Shown here piece after piece: positions 53,244-60,311 of a DNA stretch of 64,000 nt. The position numbers and the translations under genes were made by a program. The notes under the pieces are model-generated. The model saw only the letters and a list, made by a program, of their open reading frames with translations. It searched no databases and was not told the DNA's origin. The number at the start of each line of letters is the position of its first letter. The first letter of the stretch is position 1. Origin of the DNA: Chloroflexota bacterium (lineage in GTDB: Bacteria; Chloroflexota; Anaerolineae; Anaerolineales; Villigracilaceae); the NCBI GenBank assembly GCA_023459215.1, contig JAEWVF010000005.1:51046-115045 (forward strand), written 5' to 3'.

Positions 53244-54344
53244 TTACGGAATGCACAGGCGCTGGCCGGAATAGATCAGGCGCGGGTTGGAGAGCTGATT
53301 GGCGCGAGCGATCTCTTCGTAGGGCACGCCATAGTTAATGCCGATCCGATAGAGAGTTTCGCCGGCGCGCACCGTATGGTATGCGCGGCACGCAAGAGGC
53401 GTTGCGGGCACAGGCGTAACCGTTGCCACAACCTGGGTCGGGGTTGGACTGGTTGGCGCAGGCGAGGTAACCGTAGGCGTAACAGGAACCGGGGTGAATT
53501 GGGTCTGGCAAACCGGCCCGGAGGGTACCTGCGCCCAGGCCACATTCGGGATGGCCAATTTCTGTCCGGGGAAGATCAGATAGGGCCACCAAATGCTATT
53601 GGTTCTGGCAATGGCCCACGGATCGACACGATAGGCGCGCCCGATGCAGTACAGCGTCTCGCCCCAGCGCACCGTATGCGTTCCACCACCAACAACCACC
53701 ACGGGAGGAGTAGTTACCGTAGCGGTTGGCGTGGGGGTTGCGGTAGCAGGAGTAACCGCCGAAGTAACAGCAACGGTCGGCGAAATGGAGGGAGTAGCAG
53801 TGGGAGGAACAGCGGTAGCGCCCTGTCCGCTGCCGACTGTCACAGCGCCCGCAACCCAGGTTGCAGCAATAGATGCCCCGTTCGAATCCGCCAGCAATAG
53901 CCCGGCAGGGGCCGCCTGGACAGATCGCAACGTTACCGCAGAACTGCCATTCGCCTTGGCGCGGAAGGTGATTTTCAACAAAGCGCCGCTGCCCTGGGCA
54001 GGAGAACCGCTCAACTGCGCAATGGCATAGTCGATTGTCCCGGCAAGGTTGTCGAAAGTGTTCTGCACCGAGAAATCTGCAACCAAAAACCCGCCATTGC
54101 TTAAGGAAACCACCTCCACAACCGCGGGATTGAACGCCAGGTGAATCTCAAAGGCGGTCAAGCCGGTTACATTATCGACGCGGACAAACGCCTCGGCTGT
54201 ACCGCCAGCCTGTAGTGTCAGCGTTGCCGGATCGATCCGCACAACCGTACCCGCCTGGGCAAAAGCCGGCGTATGGTTGGCCAGGGAACCCAACGCCAGG
54301 AACAAGATAAGCCAAACCCCTATCAGATTCTTAGTACGCCACAT
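53244..54344 (-). CDS. Secreted cohesin protein with two LysM domains
   Basis: A 366-residue protein. A Sec signal (about 1-30, cleaved near AFAQA) is followed by a cohesin domain (about 35-165) very similar to that of the next gene. A Thr/Pro/Val-rich linker (about 172-215) leads to LysM 1 (HTVRWGETLYCIGRAYRV), a second Thr/Pro linker and LysM 2 (HTVRAGETLYRIGINYGV). LysM domains bind peptidoglycan or chitin-like glycans, so this protein could fix a cohesin to the cell wall. The ATG at 54344 has CGGAG upstream; a TTG two codons earlier is possible. Confidence 0.9.
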   Translation of the reverse strand: MWRTKNLIGVWLILFLALGSLANHTPAFAQAGTVVRIDPATLTLQAGGTAEAFVRVDNVTGLTAFEIHLAFNPAVVEVVSLSNGGFLVADFSVQNTFDNLAGTIDYAIAQLSGSPAQGSGALLKITFRAKANGSSAVTLRSVQAAPAGLLLADSNGASIAATWVAGAVTVGSGQGATAVPPTATPSISPTVAVTSAVTPATATPTPTATVTTPPVVVVGGGTHTVRWGETLYCIGRAYRVDPWAIARTNSIWWPYLIFPGQKLAIPNVAWAQVPSGPVCQTQFTPVPVTPTVTSPAPTSPTPTQVVATVTPVPATPLACRAYHTVRAGETLYRIGINYGVPYEEIARANQLSNPRLIYSGQRLCIP

Positions 54345-54415
54345 AAACAACTCCGTCGATCAAAAATACGTGCAATTTCTTCTTGCTATGCATAGGAAAC
54401 AAGCTTATCACATTC

Positions 54416-55468
54416 CTATGGCCAGACGAGCGGGCTGACCTGTCCCCAGTTGCCGGACAAAATCGCCAAATCGCTAATATTAACCCGGCCATCATCGTTG
54501 ATATCTGCCGGTTCATCGGCCACGGTGCAATTAAGGGATGCGGAGCGCACAGCAACGCCGGTCTGACCGAACTTGCTGATAATCAGGCCCACATCCAAAA
54601 TGTTGATGACGCCGTCCCCATTAACATCCCCGCCGCGCAGGGAAATGGTGGTCAAAATCAGGTTAAGCTGGCTGCTGCTCAGCGCCACGCCCGATTTTTG
54701 CGAAGCCAGGTAGCCGGGATACGAAGCGCGGAAGGTGAAGGTATCCAAGGGCAGGTTCGGAACGCTGAATCCGCCGGAGGCATTGGTGTAAATGGTCTGG
54801 GCGGGAGTTGCAGCCCCAGTAACCGCGATGCTTGTGCAGGAAAGTGTTCCACCGCCAGTGTTCGGATTAGCGGGAACGCCCTGGCGATTGACAACGCCGG
54901 TCACGTCAACAGCGTATTCCAGGGTCACACATTGCTGACCACCGGCGGTATGGGTAACGGCAAACCCGTCTGCATTAACCAGGCTGGATTGCAGGATCGA
55001 GAAGCAGGTTGAGCCTTCAGCCGTTCCACGGAAATGGAAACGCGCCGCAAAACCCGTCTGGTTGCTCTGCGGGGTGCCAGCCAAAACCAGGTGAATACAC
55101 GGCAGGGTTCCACCGGGGCATTGCGCCGCAGGCAGAATCTCGTTGATGCTGACATTCGGGGTGCCGAAGAAACCCGAAAGGATTTCCGTGGTTGTCTGCG
55201 GCGAACCAAGCGGCGAAACAAAAGCCGGATCATAAGCCACATAAACCTCGGCCCCAGAAACACCAGGGGTGACATTCGTTGCCGAGAAAACCAGGTCAAA
55301 AATCACCTCGCCGCCCACCTGCCCGACAGCCGGGGCCGGGGTAGACAGCGAAACCGAGGCAGAAGTGACCACCTGGGGCGCAAGCGGTGCCGCGCCAACG
55401 GTCAACGCAGTGAGTTGCAGCATCAATGCAAGTACAAAGAACACAACCAGCCATTTTGGCATTTTCAT
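54416..55468 (-). CDS. Secreted protein with cohesin-like, Ig-like and dockerin domains
   Basis: A 350-residue protein with a signal peptide (about 1-27). Residues about 35-165 form a diverged cohesin-like domain (GAEVYVAYDPAFV, HLVLAGTPQSNQTG, AARFHFRGTAEG). Residues about 170-270 resemble a carboxypeptidase-regulatory-type beta sandwich (NASGGFSVPNLPLDTFTFRAS). The C-terminus is a dockerin with two calcium loops, DVNGDGVINILDVGLI and DINDDGRVNISDLAIL. It could bind a cohesin through the dockerin and another partner through its own cohesin, acting as an adaptor. The ATG at 55468 has AAGGAG upstream. It is the first gene of the minus-strand trio. Confidence 0.9.
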   Translation of the reverse strand: MKMPKWLVVFFVLALMLQLTALTVGAAPLAPQVVTSASVSLSTPAPAVGQVGGEVIFDLVFSATNVTPGVSGAEVYVAYDPAFVSPLGSPQTTTEILSGFFGTPNVSINEILPAAQCPGGTLPCIHLVLAGTPQSNQTGFAARFHFRGTAEGSTCFSILQSSLVNADGFAVTHTAGGQQCVTLEYAVDVTGVVNRQGVPANPNTGGGTLSCTSIAVTGAATPAQTIYTNASGGFSVPNLPLDTFTFRASYPGYLASQKSGVALSSSQLNLILTTISLRGGDVNGDGVINILDVGLIISKFGQTGVAVRSASLNCTVADEPADINDDGRVNISDLAILSGNWGQVSPLVWP

Positions 55469-55683
55469 AGCAGAGACTCCTTGTGGTTTGATGGATTGTG
55501 AATAATGAGCGCCTGAAATACAACGCAACAAAGCATCACAAATTTTTTACAGGATAGCACACCCAACCTTTCGAGCCGTTACAACAACGTTGTTGAAGTA
55601 TTACCGAATCATTGTACCGGGTTCCAAAAACATCACAAACGGGTGGCAAGCATAAACGTTTTGTTAGCGTTTCAGCTTTTGTC
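55469..55683. other. Intergenic region between the cohesin operon and sulfur-operon promoter
   Basis: AT-richer DNA without a convincing gene. It should contain the minus-strand promoter of the cohesin cluster; no clear consensus pair is visible. A 61-codon minus-strand frame at 55664-55849 is judged spurious. Confidence 0.5.
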
Positions 55684-55712
55684 TTGACAAATCTATCAAA
55701 CTTGAATAATAT
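55684..55712 (+). promoter_or_regulatory. Near-consensus promoter of the sulfur assimilation operon
   Basis: TTGACA (55684-55689) and TAATAT (55707-55712) are separated by 17 bp. Transcription should start near 55719, leaving about 240 bases before the first gene start at 55959. Confidence 0.75.
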
Positions 55713-55718
55713 TTATCA

Positions 55719-55958
55719 AAATTATCTAATAAACTCTGGAGAAACTCGGATGAACTTTTGCTCCTGTATGCGGCGGGCTTCGTAAGTACCGTCGCTTCGT
55801 TAAAGAAACCAACGCCAACTGACCGAAGAACGGTACGCGAATCCCGCATGTGACATCCCTATCGTCGCATGGCGTTCGCCGCCGTTCTTTTTGTTTTCCT
55901 GCCTCAGCAGGGAATCATTGGTCAGTTGGTTTTATTTTTACCCGTTGATGAGGAAACT
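55719..55958 (+). promoter_or_regulatory. Long structured 5' leader, candidate attenuator or riboswitch
   Basis: Between the promoter and the DUF4395 start lies a leader with an imperfect long stem (55768-55792 against 55830-55849). A perfect 10-bp inverted pair, CCAACTGACC (55815-55824) and GGTCAGTTGG (55920-55929), could compete with it. A short GC hairpin at 55871-55880 is followed by a T-rich run at 55885-55898, a possible termination site. It does not match the SAM, cobalamin or TPP riboswitch cores that I know. Genes downstream make cysteine, so a sulfur metabolite is a plausible ligand. Confidence 0.5.
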
Positions 55959-56429
55959 ATGAGCGAAATAACCACAAAAGTAGATCACGCCGCACTGAAA
56001 GTCAACCAGCTTACCATTATCAGCCTGAACATACTGGCCTTCGTCCTTGATCAGCCCTGGCTGGCCGCACTGGTCGCCGCCGTAATGCTGGCTGGCGCAA
56101 TCGCCGGCAAGCCTTTTTTTGGGCTGGCCCTTCGCAACATTGTCCGTTACCAGCCAGATATTATCGCGGATAACCCCGAACCGCATCGCTTCGCCCAGGG
56201 TTTGGGTGGCATCTTCATGCTCGGCGGCACACTGGCGCTTTTTAGCGGCGCATCCGTTCTGGGTTGGGGACTGGTGTGGATGGTCGCCGCACTGGCCGCG
56301 CTGAACGCATTCGGCGGGTTCTGCGCCGGATGCTTTATGTATTACTGGCTGGCCCGCTTCCGGGTTCCCGGTTTCTCGAAGCAGGCCCCGGCCGGATCGG
56401 TTCCCGGCTTCCGCCCCAAGGAAGGTTAA
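55959..56429 (+). CDS. DUF4395 membrane protein
   Basis: A 156-residue protein with three to four membrane helices and the family signature GGFCAGCFMYYW, including two cysteines near the membrane face. DUF4395 proteins frequently adjoin thioredoxin genes, as here, so thiol or sulfur transfer at the membrane is likely but undetermined. The ATG at 55959 follows GAGGAAACT. A longer frame to 55869 is in the leader and lacks a ribosome site. Confidence 0.85.
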   Translation: MSEITTKVDHAALKVNQLTIISLNILAFVLDQPWLAALVAAVMLAGAIAGKPFFGLALRNIVRYQPDIIADNPEPHRFAQGLGGIFMLGGTLALFSGASVLGWGLVWMVAALAALNAFGGFCAGCFMYYWLARFRVPGFSKQAPAGSVPGFRPKEG

Positions 56430-56432
56430 CGG

Positions 56433-56852
56433 ATGAACCCTGAGATTTTGGAGCGGCTTATCATAGCGGCAGCCTTGGGCGGGTTGGGCGTAGCGGGTTT
56501 CATCCTGTTTAACCGCTTCACGCTCAAACGCGCAGAGAGCAAAGTGGCCCGATTCGCATCCTACCGTCCCGGCCTGCCCGCACTGGTTTATTTCACCACC
56601 CCAACCTGCGCTCCGTGCAAAACCGTCCAGCGCCCGGCCATTGAGCGGATCAAGGGCAAGGTTGGCCAATGGTTCCAGGTTATCGAGGTGGATGCAAGCG
56701 TCCAACCTGAGCTGGCTCAGGAATGGGGCGTGATGAGCGTGCCGACCACTTTTGTGATCGATGCCAGTGGAAAACCGCGTTATGTCAATCATGGCGTCAC
56801 CAACGCCGAAACCCTGATCAAACAACTTGAATTGGAGGACTTTTCAATATGA
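56433..56852 (+). CDS. Membrane-anchored thioredoxin-like protein
   Basis: A 139-residue protein with an N-terminal membrane helix (about 8-26) and a thioredoxin domain. The redox motif is CAPC with Cys59 and Cys62; the cis-Pro follows in SVPTTFVID. It starts three bases after the DUF4395 gene and overlaps cysK by 4 bases, which ties it to sulfur assimilation, perhaps as a reductant partner. Confidence 0.9.
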   Translation: MNPEILERLIIAAALGGLGVAGFILFNRFTLKRAESKVARFASYRPGLPALVYFTTPTCAPCKTVQRPAIERIKGKVGQWFQVIEVDASVQPELAQEWGVMSVPTTFVIDASGKPRYVNHGVTNAETLIKQLELEDFSI

Positions 56853-57781
56853 AAATCGCTGCGAACGTTACCGAACTGATCGGCAATACCCCGCTGGTGC
56901 GCCTGAACCGTTTGAACACCAGTCAGGCCCAGGTGGTGCTCAAGCTGGAATTCTACAATCCGGCCAAAAGTGTGAAAGACCGCATCGGCTTTGCGATGGT
57001 CGATGCCGCCGAAAAGGCCGGCCTGCTCAAGCCGGGACAAACCATCGTCGAGCCAACCAGCGGCAATACCGGTATCGCGCTGGCCATGGTGGCTGCGGCC
57101 AAAGGTTATGGTTGTGTCCTGTTCATGCCCGAAACGATGAGCAAGGAACGGCGGATGTTGCTACGCGCTTATGGCGCCGAACTGGTGCTGACCCCCGGCC
57201 CGGAAGGTATGGGCGGGGCAATCAAACGCGCCGAAGAGTTGGTCGCCTCTGACCCAGAAAAATATTTCATGCCCCAGCAATTCCAGAACCCGGCCAACCC
57301 CGAAATCCACCGCAACACCACGGCTGAGGAAATCTGGCGGGATACCGATGGACAGGTGGACATCCTGGTCTCAGGCATCGGCACGGGTGGGACAATCACC
57401 GGCACGGGCGAGGTGCTTAAGAGCCGCAAGAACTCGCTGCGCGTGGTCGCTGTCGAGCCGGACGCCTCGCCGGTGCTTTCAGGCGGCGCAAAAGGCCCCC
57501 ACAAAATCCAGGGCATCGGGGCAGGCTTTGTGCCGCAAGTTTTAAACACCCAAATTTACGATGAAATTGTGCGCGTGTCCGATGAAGATGCGATGGATGT
57601 GGCCCGCCGCCTGGCCAAAGAAGAGGGCATCCTGGTGGGTATCTCATCCGGCGCGGCAACCTGGGCGGCGCTGCAAGTAGCTGCGCGGCCCGAAAACGCC
57701 GGGAAGTTAATCGTGGTTATCATCCCATCCTTTGGCGAGCGCTATTTATCGTCGGCGTTGTACGCGCATTTAGCAGATTGA
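56849..57781 (+). CDS. cysK: Cysteine synthase (O-acetylserine or O-phosphoserine sulfhydrylase family)
   Basis: A 310-residue PLP enzyme. Lys43 in AKSVKDR holds the cofactor, TSGNTG at 70-75 binds substrate carboxylate, and GIGTGGTITG binds the PLP phosphate. It makes cysteine from an activated serine and a sulfur donor. CysE downstream supports O-acetylserine as substrate, but the CysO-like carrier and MoeZ-like activator nearby raise the alternative of a CysM-type enzyme that uses a protein thiocarboxylate. The Shine-Dalgarno GGAGG lies in the end of the previous gene. Confidence 0.93.
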   Translation: MKIAANVTELIGNTPLVRLNRLNTSQAQVVLKLEFYNPAKSVKDRIGFAMVDAAEKAGLLKPGQTIVEPTSGNTGIALAMVAAAKGYGCVLFMPETMSKERRMLLRAYGAELVLTPGPEGMGGAIKRAEELVASDPEKYFMPQQFQNPANPEIHRNTTAEEIWRDTDGQVDILVSGIGTGGTITGTGEVLKSRKNSLRVVAVEPDASPVLSGGAKGPHKIQGIGAGFVPQVLNTQIYDEIVRVSDEDAMDVARRLAKEEGILVGISSGAATWAALQVAARPENAGKLIVVIIPSFGERYLSSALYAHLAD

Positions 57782-57796
57782 TGTGTCAGTTTTTTT

Positions 57797-57941
57797 AGGT
57801 GTCAGGTGTCAGGTCAAACCACTGGCCTTGAAATATACCCGTTACGGATGAGAATTGCGCTTTTTTTAGAGCAGGAACGCGCAATTCTCATCCGCGGGCA
57901 TTATAGAACACCTGATATCTGACACCTCGCACCTGACACCT
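57797..57941. repeat. Nested palindromes between cysK and cysE
   Basis: An inner perfect 16-bp inverted repeat (57845-57860 and 57879-57894, 18-base loop) is enclosed by outer repeats of AGGTGTCAGGT type: two overlapping copies at 57797-57814 and inverted copies at 57909-57941. The 176-base gap holds no gene. It resembles a small palindromic repeat element or an operator array. Confidence 0.75.
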
Positions 57942-57957
57942 ATTCACGGAGTTTTTT

Positions 57958-58707
57958 ATGCAAGCCCATTTAACCCAACCCCAAAAATTGAACCCCACGC
58001 CGGGATTCTTCGCCCTGGTGCGCGATGACCTGAAATCGGCCCTGCAACGCGACCCGGCGGCGCGCTCGCGGCTGGAAATCGCGCTGCTTTACCCCGGCCT
58101 GCACGCCATCTGGATTCACCGCATCAGCCACTGGCTGTGGGCGCATGGCGCGAAACTGCCGGCACGCTGGCTCTCGCAACTTGCACGCGGGCTGACCGGC
58201 ATCGAAATCCACCCCGGCGCAACCATCGGCCAGCGAGTGTTCATCGACCATGGTATGGGTGTGGTTATCGGCGAAACCGCCGAAGTGGGCAACGAGGTCA
58301 CCCTGTATCATGGCGTAACCTTAGGCGGAACTTCACTTGAGAAGGGTAAACGTCACCCGACCATCGGTGAGCGGGTCACTATCGGCGCAGGCGCGAAAAT
58401 ACTTGGGAATATTATCATCGGCGCAGATAGCCGGATTGGCGCCAACGCCGTTGTGGTCAAATCGGTGCCGGAAAATTCAGTTGTGGTCGGTGTACCGGGT
58501 CAAATCATCAAGCGCACAAAACCCCACCAGGCCAGCGATGCCCCGGACCTGAATCACACTTCCCTGCCGGATGTTTTCGCGGTCGCCATCAAAGACCTGA
58601 TGGCGCGCGTAGACGAACTGGAAGGCCGCGTCGAGGTTCACTCGCACCCTCACCATGTCCATGCCCCGGTGGATGATGCCTGGCAAGAAGCTGATTTCGT
58701 GATTTAG
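57958..58707 (+). CDS. cysE: Serine O-acetyltransferase
   Basis: A 249-residue left-handed beta-helix enzyme. An N-terminal helical domain (about 1-70) leads to hexapeptide repeats with HPGATIGQRVFIDHGMGVVIGETAEVG, which contains the catalytic His and Asp, and LGGTSLEKGKRHPTIG. It makes O-acetylserine for cysteine synthase. The C-terminal tail (about 185-249) is longer than in E. coli and His-rich (VHSHPHHVH), so it may bind metal; the canonical CysK-binding terminal Ile is present. Confidence 0.94.
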   Translation: MQAHLTQPQKLNPTPGFFALVRDDLKSALQRDPAARSRLEIALLYPGLHAIWIHRISHWLWAHGAKLPARWLSQLARGLTGIEIHPGATIGQRVFIDHGMGVVIGETAEVGNEVTLYHGVTLGGTSLEKGKRHPTIGERVTIGAGAKILGNIIIGADSRIGANAVVVKSVPENSVVVGVPGQIIKRTKPHQASDAPDLNHTSLPDVFAVAIKDLMARVDELEGRVEVHSHPHHVHAPVDDAWQEADFVI

Positions 58708-58773
58708 ATTGTCATAAACCATACACAGGAACAGGCGGCCAGGGATTTTTTCCCTTATCCGCCTGTTTCTGTG

Positions 58774-58785
58774 TATACTTATCCC
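58774..58785 (+). promoter_or_regulatory. -10 box directly before the CysO-like gene (leaderless type)
   Basis: TATACT at 58774-58779 is followed by 6 bases and the ATG at 58786. No ribosome-binding site is present. Confidence 0.55.
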
Positions 58786-59058
58786 ATGCCGACCTTACGC
58801 GTCCCTGCCCTACTAAAATACTATCTCGAAAACCAAACTGAAATCCGCCTTGAGGGGCAGACGGTCGGCGCGATGCTGGCTGACCTTTCGCAAAAATATC
58901 CGAAAATCCACAGTCACATCTTCGATGCCAAGGGACAGGTCCGCCGCCATATCAACCTGTTCGTAAATGCTGACAACATCCGCGATCTGCAAGGGTTAGG
59001 AACACCAGTTGGCGAGGAAGATATTGTAAAAATCCTGCCCTCGATCACTGGCGGGTAA
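58786..59058 (+). CDS. CysO-like sulfur carrier protein (ThiS/MoaD ubiquitin-like)
   Basis: A 90-residue beta-grasp protein ending in Gly-Gly, the site of thiocarboxylation. The pattern RVPALLKYY, EGQTVGAMLADL, HINLFVNADNIRDLQGLGTPV, GEEDIVKILPSITGG closely follows mycobacterial CysO rather than ThiS or MoaD. CysO donates sulfur to a cysteine synthase. The MoeZ-like gene is 51 bases downstream. No JAMM protease (Mec), which would release cysteine from CysO, is adjacent. Confidence 0.85.
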   Translation: MPTLRVPALLKYYLENQTEIRLEGQTVGAMLADLSQKYPKIHSHIFDAKGQVRRHINLFVNADNIRDLQGLGTPVGEEDIVKILPSITGG

Positions 59059-59060
59059 TT

Positions 59061-59080
59061 CCAAAGTCGGGAGACTTTGG
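59061..59080 (+). promoter_or_regulatory. Short hairpin with GNRA-type loop before the MoeZ-like gene
   Basis: CCAAAGTC (59061-59068) pairs with GACTTTGG (59073-59080) around GGGA. It begins two bases after the CysO-like stop and lacks a U-tract, so it may tune translation or mRNA stability rather than terminate. Confidence 0.5.
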
Positions 59081-59109
59081 AGTCCAAATCTCCAGATTCT
59101 GGAAGAAAC

Positions 59110-60258
59110 ATGGAACTCTCTCACGAAGAAATCCTGCGCTACTCGCGCCACCTGCTCATCCCCGAAGTGGGGCTGGAAGGCCAGAGAAAGCTGAAACAGG
59201 CCTCGGTGCTGGTCATCGGCACCGGCGGACTTGGTTCGCCCATTTCGCTCTACTTGGCTGCCGCCGGCGTCGGTCGCATTGGGTTGGTTGATTACGACGT
59301 GGTCGACGCGACCAACCTCCAGCGGCAAGTGGTGCATGGCACCAGCACGGTCGGCAAGCTCAAGGTCGAGAGCGCCAAAGCGCGGCTGCTCGACCTGAAT
59401 CCCGACATCCAGGTTGATGCGTACAATGTCCCGTTCACATCGGCCAACGCTTTCGAAATTGCCACCCCTTACGATATCATCATCGACGGCACCGACAACT
59501 TCCCCACCCGCTATTTAAGCAACGATGTAGCCGTCTTTCTAGGTAAACCCAACGTTTACGGCTCCATTTTCCGCTTTGACGGTCAGGCCAGCGTCTTTTT
59601 TGCCAAAGAAGGACCGTGCTACCGCTGCCTATTCCCCGAACCGCCTCCGCCCGGAATGGTGCCAACCTGCGCCGAGGGCGGCGTGCTCGGCATCCTGCCG
59701 GGGACGATTGGCAGCATCCAGGCCACCGAGGCGCTCAAATTGATTTTGGGCGTTGGCGAGTCACTTATCGGACGGCTGCTACTCTACAATGCGCTTGATA
59801 TGTCGTTCGATTTCGTTAACCTGCGCAAGAATCCAAAATGCCGCGTGTGCGGCCCTAACGCGGACATCAAGGAACTAATCGACTACGAGGAATTCTGCGG
59901 CGTCCCCGGCCATGACCACGAGAGCGGCTCCGCCGGGGCCGAGTGGGACATTTCCGCCCGCGAGCTTGCCCGCCGATTAAGTGAATCGAACCCGCCGCTG
60001 CTGCTGGATGTGCGCGAGCCGCACGAACTGCAAATCTCGGCGCTGGCGGAGGCGATTAACATTCCGCTGGGTACACTCGCTGCGCGCCTTTCGGAGCTTG
60101 ACTCGGCCCGGGATATGGTTGTGCTCTGCAAGGCCGGAACGCGTTCTGCGCGTGCCCTAGAACTCCTCGCCAGCGCCGGGTTCAAGCGGGTCAAGAACCT
60201 GCAAGGCGGCATCAACGCCTGGGCGCGGGATGTGGATCAAAGCTTGCCCATTTATTGA
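59110..60258 (+). CDS. MoeB/ThiF-type adenylyltransferase with rhodanese domain (MoeZ-like)
   Basis: A 382-residue two-domain enzyme. The E1-like domain has GTGGLG at 37-42 for ATP, DYDVVDATNLQRQ, DGTDNFPTRY and a CxxC pair in CRVCGPN; Cys187 lies in the catalytic loop (VPTCAEGG). The rhodanese domain (about 285-382) has active-site Cys340 in CKAGTRS. It adenylylates the Gly-Gly end of a ubiquitin-like carrier and transfers sulfur to it. The partner is almost surely the CysO-like protein just upstream, though MoaD could also be served. The ATG at 59110 is preferred to a TTG in the hairpin. Confidence 0.93.
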   Translation: MELSHEEILRYSRHLLIPEVGLEGQRKLKQASVLVIGTGGLGSPISLYLAAAGVGRIGLVDYDVVDATNLQRQVVHGTSTVGKLKVESAKARLLDLNPDIQVDAYNVPFTSANAFEIATPYDIIIDGTDNFPTRYLSNDVAVFLGKPNVYGSIFRFDGQASVFFAKEGPCYRCLFPEPPPPGMVPTCAEGGVLGILPGTIGSIQATEALKLILGVGESLIGRLLLYNALDMSFDFVNLRKNPKCRVCGPNADIKELIDYEEFCGVPGHDHESGSAGAEWDISARELARRLSESNPPLLLDVREPHELQISALAEAINIPLGTLAARLSELDSARDMVVLCKAGTRSARALELLASAGFKRVKNLQGGINAWARDVDQSLPIY

Positions 60259-60266
60259 TATTTCAC

Positions 60267-60310
60267 GAATCAAAAAACGCCGCTCAACATAAAGCGGCGT
60301 TTTTGATTCA
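60267..60310. terminator. Bidirectional terminator between convergent sulfur genes
   Basis: GAATCAAAAAACGCCGCT (60267-60284) pairs with AGCGGCGTTTTTGATTC (60293-60309) with one bulged A. It serves both the MoeZ-like gene and the PLP-enzyme gene. Confidence 0.9.
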
Positions 60311-60311
60311 A

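Noticed and set aside
55664..55849. 61-codon minus-strand frame opposite the sulfur operon leader
   Set aside because: No ribosome site, no family resemblance, and it lies opposite a promoter and a strongly base-paired leader that explains the sequence better.
55719..55958. Known SAM, cobalamin, TPP or cyclic di-GMP riboswitch in the sulfur operon leader
   Set aside because: None of the conserved core sequences of these classes could be found by eye, so only a candidate structured leader is reported.
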